Origin: Candidatus Nitrotoga sp. SPKER
GTDB taxonomy: Bacteria; Pseudomonadota; Gammaproteobacteria; Burkholderiales; Gallionellaceae
Direction of reading: 5' to 3'
Length of the DNA stretch: 64,000 bases
NCBI GenBank assembly: GCA_003402285.1
Contig: QFXG01000007.1
Coordinates: 1-64,000, forward strand
Numbering within the stretch: the stretch's first letter is position 1; each line of letters begins with the position of its first letter. Below are positions 56,907 through 64,000 of the stretch, in pieces. The notes under the pieces were generated by a model that was not told where the DNA came from, did not search any database, and saw only the letters and a program-made list of their open reading frames with translations. Made by a program: the position numbers and the translations under genes.

Positions 56907-59444
56907 TCAACTCCGAACTAACTGACGCTGCCTAGTCAAGCCTTTAACCAGGTTACGCCACAGACTACGGTAACCTTTAAATCCGAAAATAGCGATTTCT
57001 TTGAAGCTCTGTAGAGGACGATCTACATCCTGTTCGTTCGACCAGTTCCTCCACGCATCGGCGCGGGCAAAAGTACATTGAACCAGATTTGCTTCCTGCT
57101 CTATGCTCAAATTATCGAACTGAACACCAAGCTTGTTACCATGACTGGCAATTACCCTTGCAGGAAAAGTGCATTCCACTTCGCCATACCAAAGTGAAAT
57201 CCAAACCCGTTCTTTCACTGGCAGTTCGAATTCCCGGTCGAGCAGCAAGCCAAGACCAGTCATGGAATAATCTTCAGTACGACACATTCTTGTACTCCCA
57301 TCCATAAAATGCAATGCCGCCAGCAAGTTGGTAGACACTCGGTGAGATACTCGCACCTGCCTGGCTTCAGTGGCAACGCCAATAGCTGCACCCAATATGA
57401 GAAGGTTGTAGGCTGTCCAGGTCAAGTTGAGCAATACGGTTCCCATTTCAAAAGTGTTCCAGAAAAAAAATCGCACCAGACCGATGGTCAATCCCACAAT
57501 ATTAAGCGCAGCTAGCACAATATACGGCTTGGAAATGGTCCAGTCGAAGAAGGAATGTTCGATCAAGCCTCCTTTAGCTGTAACATTGAATTTCCCGGCT
57601 TTCGGATTGAATATGGCAAGAGCTGTAGGCAGGATGATGTACCAAGCTAAAACCGATTCATATACCTCGGCCCAGAACGAGTGTCGATGTGCTCCCTGAA
57701 TATGCGCATTAGCCAGATTGGCCTGCAACATATGGGGCAACACGTAAACGGCAAGCATAGCGGCTGCCGCGCTAATTATATGAACTTCAAAATAAAGATA
57801 GGTTAAAGGAGCGGTCAGAAAAATAAGACGCGGAATACCGTAGAAAAAATGCAGCATCGCGTTGCTGTAACAGATGCGTTGAAAGAAACTTAATCCCTTA
57901 CCCAAGAATGGATTGTCGATTCTAAAAATCTGCGCCATACCTCGTGCCCAACGAATACGCTGCCCGATGTGGCTAGAAAGGCTTTCAGTAGCCAGCCCTG
58001 CTGCCAAGGGAATATTAATATAGGCAGTGGTATAGCCAAGCCGGTGGAGTTTCAGGGCAGTGTGTGCATCTTCGGTCACTGTTTCCACGGCGACCCCACC
58101 CACCTCTTCGAGTGGCCCCCGACGCAATACCGCACAAGAACCACAGAAAAAAGTGGCATTCCAGAAATCATTGCCGTCCTGGATCAAACCATAGAACAAT
58201 GCACCTTCGTTAGGGACACGGCGGAAAGTGCCAAGGTTACGCTCAAAAGTGTCAGGGGAAAAAAAGTGATGGGGCGTTTGCAGCATCGCGCAACGCTTAT
58301 CCTTGAAAAACCAACCCATTGTAGACCGCAAAAAGGAATTGGTAGGTAAATGGTCGCAGTCAAAAATGGCCACATATTCGCCGTGGGTCAATTTTAGTGC
58401 ATGATTCAGATTGCCCGCTTTAGCATGGACATTGTCAGGCCGAATGATGTAGCCCACACCAGCTTCTTTGGCAAAGCGACGAAATTCATCCCGTCGCCCA
58501 TCGTCGAGAATATAAATATTGAGCTTATCACTAGGCCAGTCTATCCCCTTGGCTGCAAGAACCGTCGGCTCTAAAACCTTGAGCGGCTCGTTGTAGGTGG
58601 GAATGAAGACATCAACACTGGGCCATAAGGAAGTATCCAATGGCAGACTTGAGGTATGCCGCTTGAGTGGCCAGGCATTCTGGATGTAGCCGAGTAAAAG
58701 AACCAGCCAAGTGTATATCTCCGCAAGCAGTAAACAGATGGCAAGAAAAGTTTCCCACCCAGAATCCAGCGGGATGGTCTGGGTCAATCGCCACCAGCCG
58801 TAACGACATGAAGCGAGCACCGAAAGAGCGATCAATATCAGAGCGGGCAAATTGCCGGGAATACGCTGCACAAACAGCGCGGTTCCCCATAAGCAGACAA
58901 GGAATAAAAACTGTCCAAACCAGGTAAAGGGAGTGGTCACTATCAACCAGAAAAAAAATATTGACAACAGAACCAGTAACCACAATAACAAAGGTTTTCG
59001 AAAAGAAGGGGTCTCCAGCCATCCTTCCAAGCGCCGACCAAGCGCCTCGTGATCCACTGCCGGAAGAAAAGAAAGTAGCTGCTGCCCAAGCCAACGCAGG
59101 GTTCGAACACCTGCCTGCACAATCCACTCTATTGTTAAAAACAACAGATTGATGAGGCTAACCGATAAAGTTAGCAAAGTACTCCAGAGAGAAGTTTCGG
59201 TACGCGCGGCGTGGCCCGGAGGGAATATAAATAAATACAGCAACCACTGCCGGACGCTACGCTTGTCCACTACTCCTAGTTTCTCAGCTAACCAATCCAG
59301 CGGTTCAGGGCGCGATTTAATCTTCAGATGCGCCAACTCCGTCAATTCATCAGTATTCGACAATAAAAACAATCTCTTCAACCATAGGCTTGGTTGATCT
59401 AGTCGAAACACCCCTAAATGACGAACGATCCAATGGCGCATCAA
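56907..59444 (-). CDS. bcsA: Cellulose synthase catalytic subunit BcsA
   Basis: BcsA is the processive glycosyltransferase that makes and translocates glucan from UDP-glucose, switched on by c-di-GMP. The 845-residue protein has several N-terminal helices, the family-2 motifs DDG (314-316), DCD (362-364), TED (457-459) and QRIRW (495-499), further helices, and a PilZ domain with VRVSHRVSTNLL and DYSMTGLG. All catalytic motifs are intact. The order bcsQ-bcsA matches E. coli, but bcsB is not next to it. Confidence 0.97.
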   Translation of the reverse strand: MMRHWIVRHLGVFRLDQPSLWLKRLFLLSNTDELTELAHLKIKSRPEPLDWLAEKLGVVDKRSVRQWLLYLFIFPPGHAARTETSLWSTLLTLSVSLINLLFLTIEWIVQAGVRTLRWLGQQLLSFLPAVDHEALGRRLEGWLETPSFRKPLLLWLLVLLSIFFFWLIVTTPFTWFGQFLFLVCLWGTALFVQRIPGNLPALILIALSVLASCRYGWWRLTQTIPLDSGWETFLAICLLLAEIYTWLVLLLGYIQNAWPLKRHTSSLPLDTSLWPSVDVFIPTYNEPLKVLEPTVLAAKGIDWPSDKLNIYILDDGRRDEFRRFAKEAGVGYIIRPDNVHAKAGNLNHALKLTHGEYVAIFDCDHLPTNSFLRSTMGWFFKDKRCAMLQTPHHFFSPDTFERNLGTFRRVPNEGALFYGLIQDGNDFWNATFFCGSCAVLRRGPLEEVGGVAVETVTEDAHTALKLHRLGYTTAYINIPLAAGLATESLSSHIGQRIRWARGMAQIFRIDNPFLGKGLSFFQRICYSNAMLHFFYGIPRLIFLTAPLTYLYFEVHIISAAAAMLAVYVLPHMLQANLANAHIQGAHRHSFWAEVYESVLAWYIILPTALAIFNPKAGKFNVTAKGGLIEHSFFDWTISKPYIVLAALNIVGLTIGLVRFFFWNTFEMGTVLLNLTWTAYNLLILGAAIGVATEARQVRVSHRVSTNLLAALHFMDGSTRMCRTEDYSMTGLGLLLDREFELPVKERVWISLWYGEVECTFPARVIASHGNKLGVQFDNLSIEQEANLVQCTFARADAWRNWSNEQDVDRPLQSFKEIAIFGFKGYRSLWRNLVKGLTRQRQLVRS

Positions 59445-59446
59445 AG

Positions 59447-60214
59447 TTACACCTTTCCGTCGAGGCTGCTTGCGGGTCCAGCAAGCAGCCAGTTGAGCAA
59501 ACCGTTCAAATCATGGGCGACCAGAGAATCCGGGCTTAAGCTCTGTAAGTTCGTTCGATTTGCAACAGCACGGGGAATCGCTTCATCCCGATGCACGGGA
59601 TAAGGTGAGAGTCGCATTTGTAAGGTCGATCGAAATCGTGCCAATAGATCGTTTTGCAGTGTCCGGGTACTATCCAAACCATTTACTACATAGATGAGCT
59701 GACTCCCTGGAGCGCACCGGGATAAAGTAGCTTCCACTGCTGGCAACAAAGCCAGGGAGCGAGCATCGGGCGCCAACACAGCAAGCACCAAGTCTGCTGC
59801 AACTATGGCCTGACGTGCATAGAGAGAAGGCAGACGGGACGTATCAATCAATAGAAAAGCCTCTGACGGATAATCAATCTGAGCGATACATTTACTGAGC
59901 CACTCAGGTTCTGCACGCAGATGTTGCTCAAAAGTGACCAGACTAGTTTCATTGGCTCGGCCAAATGGCAAACAAGCCACTCCATTTGAGTTGACAAGCG
60001 CACTCTTGCCAAATTCTTTCTTTGTTAAAAAATCTGGCAACAGACCACCTAGGCTCGCCTCACCGCTACCAAATAGAGTAGACAATAGGTTTTGGGGATC
60101 AAAATCCAAAGCCAGAACCGCGATTTCGCGCTGGGCAAGCAAGATAGCCAAGCTGGCCGTCAGGGTGGAACGACCCACCCCACCTGCAGCTGAAACAATA
60201 GCAATCTTAAACAT
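59447..60214 (-). CDS. bcsQ: MinD/ParA-like cellulose protein BcsQ (YhjQ)
   Basis: A 255-residue P-loop protein that helps place and assemble the cellulose machinery. The N-terminal SAAGGVGRSTLTASLA is the variant Walker A loop of this family, lacking the first Lys of ParA and carrying Arg in place of the second. LALDFDPQNLLSTLFGSGE and LLIDTSRLPSLY are the other switch parts. Its ATG overlaps the end of bcsF closely, and its stop is two bases from the bcsA start. Confidence 0.92.
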   Translation of the reverse strand: MFKIAIVSAAGGVGRSTLTASLAILLAQREIAVLALDFDPQNLLSTLFGSGEASLGGLLPDFLTKKEFGKSALVNSNGVACLPFGRANETSLVTFEQHLRAEPEWLSKCIAQIDYPSEAFLLIDTSRLPSLYARQAIVAADLVLAVLAPDARSLALLPAVEATLSRCAPGSQLIYVVNGLDSTRTLQNDLLARFRSTLQMRLSPYPVHRDEAIPRAVANRTNLQSLSPDSLVAHDLNGLLNWLLAGPASSLDGKV

Positions 60215-60217
60215 ACA

Positions 60218-60388
60218 TCAGTTCTTCGCACCCGGCATCCGTTCGGTATGACCAGGTTTATAGGGCACTATACAACGTAAATACCGACGCAAGAATAGAC
60301 GCCGTAACAGCCGGTACTTCACTACATAGTAAGTAACTACCGCTAACAGTACGCCTGAAAGGAGAGATAAAATAAAATTTTTCAGCAT
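60218..60388 (-). CDS. bcsF: Small cellulose membrane protein BcsF
   Basis: A 56-residue frame, MLKNFILSLLSGVLLAVVTYYV then KYRLLRRLFLRRYLR, ending with PYKPGHTERMPGAKN. It has one membrane helix, a basic segment and a short tail, matching the layout of BcsF, which tethers BcsE to BcsG. The frame is complete with ATG and TGA. It starts 12 bases after the bcsE stop, and its TGA lies three bases before the bcsQ ATG. The sequence is divergent, so the name rests on size, topology and place. Confidence 0.8.
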   Translation of the reverse strand: MLKNFILSLLSGVLLAVVTYYVVKYRLLRRLFLRRYLRCIVPYKPGHTERMPGAKN

Positions 60389-60399
60389 TATCAAAGAAT

Positions 60400-62196
60400 T
60401 TATTCAGATAAAGTAGAACACATGCCCGCCGTTGCACGCCGCGGCAAGGAAAAAGGTCGCATGGCACGGTGCTTATCCACTGGGCATATCAACTTAAGCT
60501 CAGTAGTTTCAACCGATGAAGACGGGAAAATCTGTTTCATCTGCTTCTGGGGGCCAGCTGTTGCGATCGAACGCTTGGCTTTGTCTTCCAGAATTGGCAA
60601 ATCGACTTGTAGTACTGATGAGTAATCGTGCATGGGCGAGTTTTCATTGTCTCGCCGCAACTGATCGATGGACTCCCAGATCAACTCAGGTGTCGGCTCA
60701 ATAATATGGGAAGAAAACAGCTCCGTCACAGGCACGGAAAAAAGCCGATCAAGCGTCGAATCCACATCCGACTCTCGGCAAGCAAACAAAAACAGATAAA
60801 TACTATTCTGATCGGCAGTAAAGATATCGCCAAGTCTCCTTGCCTGGCAAGCCTGAAGAGCGTCCAGTTGTGCCACTCTGGAAAGAATTGGAAGGCGTAT
60901 CAAGCTATGGCCCAGATCAATACGTTCGGAACGCTTGAGCATTGCCGTCACTTCGCGACAAAAAATGGACGGCGATAGGTAACCGGCAATTTGGTTGGGT
61001 TCAGCAGCCTGCACCGCAAGAAGATATTCATTCTCCATCGGGCGACTAAATACTTGGTCAGACATGGTATTTATAATCTGCACTACGCGAGAGAATGGAA
61101 TTTCCTTGTACACCATCAAGTTGATCCCCAAACGCAGGAGCATCAACTCGTTATTGTAACGAAGCTTGTTGGTGGTTTCTCGCACAATAATTTTCAAGGA
61201 GCGGGGGTGGGACGAGCGCATGCGATGGACAAATCGCGATAGTGCTTCAAACTCATGATCACCATCCGCGTGTAACAGGATGGTAGCGGCCACCGCATTA
61301 TCACAGATCGCTTCCATATCGGACAAATCACTTGCCACTATCCATTCTGCGGGCACACCTTTGACTCCGGCAACGGTCGCTGCTGTCGCTATGACTCGCC
61401 CTTGGTCAGGCGCATAAAAAACTACCTGCCCTCCAGCATTCATTTCAGAACTATCTGAACTCAGAGACTTATCCTGTTCGGACAATTTCAGACCAAATTG
61501 CCGATGCACACTCTTATCCTGCCCTACCCACCGCTCAATAGTTAACAGGCCTCCACCGCAATCTCCATCCAATACGGCAAGGTTAGGTACAAGCTCCGGT
61601 AAAGTTTGCAGCAATGGCAAAAAACCATGAGCTCCGTTAATATCTTTGATTATTAGCAGAATGGGCGCATGGCGATTTGCAGCCCATTCCTTCCAGGCTT
61701 GCCACTGTTGGATAAATAAATTTTTGTTCTGCCAATCAAAAATCGCCTGGCCCTCCTGAATCAGCAAAGTGTGGTGTGCGGTCACGCCACAAACACCAAT
61801 CTCATCAAAGAAGCGATCAGCACCCAGACGTCCTATAACCTCGGCACAATCATTGGTAACACGGAAAAAAACAAGTGGTCCAGGATTGTCTTTATCAACG
61901 GTACCAAGGCTGCGAGCGAACCGATCCATAAATTTCTGCCCGGACTCTCCCGATGCTAATATGGCCAACGGCCCTGCCTGTCTAAAATTACGTGCTGCCG
62001 AGAGTGCACAACACTGCCCTAGTGCCTCGTCCCGCACCAACAAAACACTCGTCAAACCGGCACTGCACAGACCCACATCAGCAGGTAAACCAAACACTCC
62101 CAGATGAGTTTGATCGATCATGACTCCCCTCGAAGTACTGTCTTTGCGCAATAAGCGCATGATCAAAGACATAAATCGCCCAAACATATTTATCAT
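60400..62196 (-). CDS. bcsE: Cellulose biosynthesis protein BcsE
   Basis: BcsE is a cytosolic c-di-GMP-binding protein that boosts cellulose output. The 598-residue protein has a degenerate RecA-like first half (GDCGGGLLTIERW, VFYAPDQGRVIATAATVAG) and a later GGDEF-like I-site (GIL) region (about 380-500). The start at 62196 overlaps the dgkA stop as TAATG, which suggests coupling; the frame is open to 62226. It is first of the cellulose genes in this arm, after dgkA. Confidence 0.88.
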   Translation of the reverse strand: MINMFGRFMSLIMRLLRKDSTSRGVMIDQTHLGVFGLPADVGLCSAGLTSVLLVRDEALGQCCALSAARNFRQAGPLAILASGESGQKFMDRFARSLGTVDKDNPGPLVFFRVTNDCAEVIGRLGADRFFDEIGVCGVTAHHTLLIQEGQAIFDWQNKNLFIQQWQAWKEWAANRHAPILLIIKDINGAHGFLPLLQTLPELVPNLAVLDGDCGGGLLTIERWVGQDKSVHRQFGLKLSEQDKSLSSDSSEMNAGGQVVFYAPDQGRVIATAATVAGVKGVPAEWIVASDLSDMEAICDNAVAATILLHADGDHEFEALSRFVHRMRSSHPRSLKIIVRETTNKLRYNNELMLLRLGINLMVYKEIPFSRVVQIINTMSDQVFSRPMENEYLLAVQAAEPNQIAGYLSPSIFCREVTAMLKRSERIDLGHSLIRLPILSRVAQLDALQACQARRLGDIFTADQNSIYLFLFACRESDVDSTLDRLFSVPVTELFSSHIIEPTPELIWESIDQLRRDNENSPMHDYSSVLQVDLPILEDKAKRSIATAGPQKQMKQIFPSSSVETTELKLICPVDKHRAMRPFSLPRRATAGMCSTLSE

Positions 62197-62573
62197 TACC
62201 TCAGAGACCACAAAATCATGGCCCAAATTAAAATGGCGTTCGTTAATGCCAACAAAACGGCAGCACTACCCATATCCTTTGCCCTTTTAGCCAATGGATG
62301 AATATCCAATGACACTCGATCCACATTGGCTTCAATGGCCGAGTTGAGCATTTCCACCACCAATATCAGCATAAGGCTAGCCACTAACAACACCCGCTGA
62401 GTCACGTCTACCGGCACCATGAAAGCCACCGGCACAAGAACAATAACGAGAATAACTTCTTGACGAAAAGCGGCCTCCTCTCGCCATGCAAGTAGTAATC
62501 CAGACAGGGAGTAACTCAGGGCATTCACTAACCGACGTAACCCGGAAGTTTTGTGAGGATTAACACTTGTCAT
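62196..62573 (-). CDS. dgkA: Diacylglycerol kinase (prokaryotic, integral membrane)
   Basis: DgkA phosphorylates diacylglycerol for lipid recycling. The product of about 125 residues has GLRRLVNALSYSLSGLLLAWREEAAFRQE and the signature VVEMLNSAIEANVDRVS with the catalytic Glu, and three membrane helices. ATG 62573 (MTSVNPHK) is used; another ATG is at 62588. It heads the minus-strand cellulose arm and overlaps bcsE by one base. Confidence 0.93.
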   Translation of the reverse strand: MTSVNPHKTSGLRRLVNALSYSLSGLLLAWREEAAFRQEVILVIVLVPVAFMVPVDVTQRVLLVASLMLILVVEMLNSAIEANVDRVSLDIHPLAKRAKDMGSAAVLLALTNAILIWAMILWSLR

Positions 62574-62588
62574 GTTTACGAATTTCAC

Positions 62589-63032
62589 CCTATCGATTTA
62601 ACTTCGAAGTAAACCACTTGCTAGTCTAATGCATCGTTTTTAATAGAATGATTATTTACTCATTAATTTCGAGATAGAAACTTTCCATGATGCTGTTACA
62701 CATAACACCCAGAGTATTTTAAATTTTGCCTTTTTCATACCGGCCATACTACGTGTTCATCTAATTCTTCGTAAGTTCCTTAATTATCGGTCAATTTTAT
62801 TAAAGCTTAAAATAGTAGAGCATCTAGTAGATTAGCCAGAATATCTATTGCATGTTGTGCATGCCAAGTAAATAGGCGTATCGGATTAACTTAGCTTTCG
62901 TGCAATTAAAAAACAATGCCGATGGTTTAAGAACCGAACACAAGGTGATCTATCATTCCCTAATTGCTTGAATTATCCTATTGTCATACAATGATAATCA
63001 TTCTCATAAAATCATGAAGCACGCTAGTACTG
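62589..63032. other. Intergenic region between divergent dgkA and FecI-like gene
   Basis: A 444-base AT-rich gap. The dgkA-bcs promoter must lie in the left part. A Fur-type site (62987-63005) is near the right end, before the sigma-factor gene. No gene is seen. Confidence 0.5.
62987..63005 (+). promoter_or_regulatory. Fur box upstream of the FecI-like gene
   Basis: The core ATGATAATCATT is exact, and the whole 19-base site matches the consensus GATAATGATAATCATTATC at 16 positions. It ends 27 bases before the start codon at 63033, so Fur bound here would block the promoter when iron is plentiful. Confidence 0.85.
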
Positions 63033-63539
63033 ATGTCAACGGCAAATACCATTTCTCAGGAAATTGAATCACTCTACAGCAATCATCATAATTGGCTGTG
63101 TGGGTGGTTACGCAAAAAACTGGGGACAAACTGTGACGCGGTTGACTTCGCACATGACACTTTCCTGCGTATTCTTACATCACGCGACCTATTTTGTATC
63201 CGCGAGCCCCGTGCTTATCTCGCCACGGTCGCAGGCGGATTAGTCGCTCATCATTATCGCCGGCGCGCCATTGAAAAAGCTTATCTTGACGCGCTAGCCA
63301 GTTTGCCAGAACCGGAGACTCCTTCCCCGGAATACAGTGCTATTTTGTTGGAAACATTAATTGAGATTGATCAATTACTCGATAACTTGCCTCTAAAAGC
63401 ACGCCGAGCGTTTTTACTGGCGCAACTCGAAGGTTTGACTTATGCGGAAATTGCTCAGCAATTAGGTGTATCCGTCAGCATGGTTAAACAATATATGCTG
63501 CGTGCCACACAGCAATGCTATTTTTCGCTCTCGCTCTGA
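63033..63539 (+). CDS. FecI-like ECF sigma factor
   Basis: A 168-residue ECF sigma factor of the iron-starvation group. Region 2 carries DAVDFAHDTFLRIL and a PRAYLATVAGGLVAHHYRRRA helix; region 4 holds LEGLTYAEIAQQLGVSVSMVKQYM, the -35 recognition helix. A Fur box lies just upstream and a FecR-like gene three bases downstream. It likely activates a TonB-dependent siderophore receptor beyond the window. Confidence 0.94.
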   Translation: MSTANTISQEIESLYSNHHNWLCGWLRKKLGTNCDAVDFAHDTFLRILTSRDLFCIREPRAYLATVAGGLVAHHYRRRAIEKAYLDALASLPEPETPSPEYSAILLETLIEIDQLLDNLPLKARRAFLLAQLEGLTYAEIAQQLGVSVSMVKQYMLRATQQCYFSLSL

Positions 63540-63542
63540 ACC

Positions 63543-64000
63543 ATGGCCACCAAAAATGCGGTTGGTTCTACTGCTATGCCTAAGCAAACCACTACTTTTA
63601 CAGAGGTTGAATTACCCTTCAATACCCACGTTGCTCAGCAGGCATCCGAATGGCTAGTCTTGCTAATTTCCGGTACTGCCACAGATGATGATCGCCATGC
63701 CTGGGAAAAGTGGCGCAACGCCGACCCAGAACATGGTCGTGCTTGGCATCACATTGAAAATATCAACCAGCGCTTTCAGGGAATACCCACTGACATTGCC
63801 TTCAAAACATTGGCTCCCAATGTTTTACAAAATCGCCGTCGCTTGATTAAGGCACTCACTATAGTACTCATGGCAAGTGGAACGGGTTTGATCGTTCGAA
63901 AGACGACACCCTGGTGTGAATGGACTGCCGACTATCGAACCAGTACAGGCGAACAGCGTAAGCTTACGTTGGCAGATGGCACGCTCGTTGTGCTCAATAC
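63543..64000 (+). CDS. FecR-like anti-sigma regulator, truncated by the window edge
   Basis: An open frame of 152 codons from ATG 63543 to the window end. Residues 30-75 form the DUF4880 N-terminal region that binds the sigma factor (ASEWLVLLISGTATDDDRHA, then WEKWRNADPEHGRAW). A membrane helix follows (about 103-118), then the start of the periplasmic FecR domain (RTSTGEQRKLTLADGTLVVLNT, split here by the edge). It directly follows the sigma gene and should be cotranscribed. Confidence 0.9.
   Translation, partial: MATKNAVGSTAMPKQTTTFTEVELPFNTHVAQQASEWLVLLISGTATDDDRHAWEKWRNADPEHGRAWHHIENINQRFQGIPTDIAFKTLAPNVLQNRRRLIKALTIVLMASGTGLIVRKTTPWCEWTADYRTSTGEQRKLTLADGTLVVLN

Overview
The window comes from a moderate-GC Gram-negative chromosome. 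The HrcA/NadK/RecN/BamE/DapB block, LemA/TPM genes, DUF808, PurE/PurC, QueG/TsaE/AmiC, a CysDN-CysH-DUF934-CysI sulfate block and an E. coli-like cellulose locus together suggest a betaproteobacterium. Protein resemblances point to Nitrosomonadales (Gallionella/Nitrosomonas/Nitrotoga-like), but that placement is recalled rather than searched. No rRNA, tRNA or CRISPR array is visible.

Layout. 0-16 kb is mostly housekeeping: DUF4202, dapB, bamE, recN and nadK on the minus strand, then a secreted SUMF1-fold protein with two PEGA-like repeats, hrcA, hemH, orn, a Ste24-type protease, a small cytochrome c, pterin dehydratase, rsgA, an AmpE/CobD-like protein and a secreted DUF5648-type protein. A HicA toxin fragment and a transposase fragment lie in the gaps. 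15.7-23 kb is assimilatory sulfate reduction: cysI, a DUF934 gene, cysH (APS-reductase type), cysD and cysN, with a TauE/SafE permease divergent from cysB across a perfect 25-bp dyad.

24-28.2 kb is the accessory part. It holds fragments of a type I restriction specificity gene and of a nuclease-like gene, a TonB/TolA-like protein with a long Ala/Arg/Glu coiled-coil repeat, and an IS10-type element whose transposase frame reads out of the element into flanking DNA. 28-38.9 kb carries yceI, two TPM-domain genes with lemA, a cytochrome lipoprotein, a DUF808 protein, queG/tsaE/amiC, and a two-gene unit in which a DHH phosphoesterase precedes a fused ATP-sulfurylase-like/APS-kinase protein. The sulfurylase half lacks the usual catalytic motifs, so the unit may make PAPS and clear pAp.

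39-47 kb has a lone periplasmic Cache sensor, purE/purC, psiE, a Sua5-type gene and a SulP transporter/beta-carbonic anhydrase/universal stress protein cluster that suggests bicarbonate handling. 47.8-62.6 kb is a full type II cellulose locus split into two convergent arms, bcsBZC on plus and dgkA-bcsE-F-Q-A-G on minus. It includes a 56-codon bcsF. The right edge starts an iron-regulated FecI/FecR pair behind a near-consensus Fur box; the anti-sigma gene runs off the window.

No clearly new multi-gene system was found. The best candidates for follow-up are the DHH/APS-kinase pair, the coiled-coil TonB-like protein in the restriction-remnant island, a possible non-AUG leader ORF coupled to nadK, and the paired palindromic repeat upstream of bcsB.
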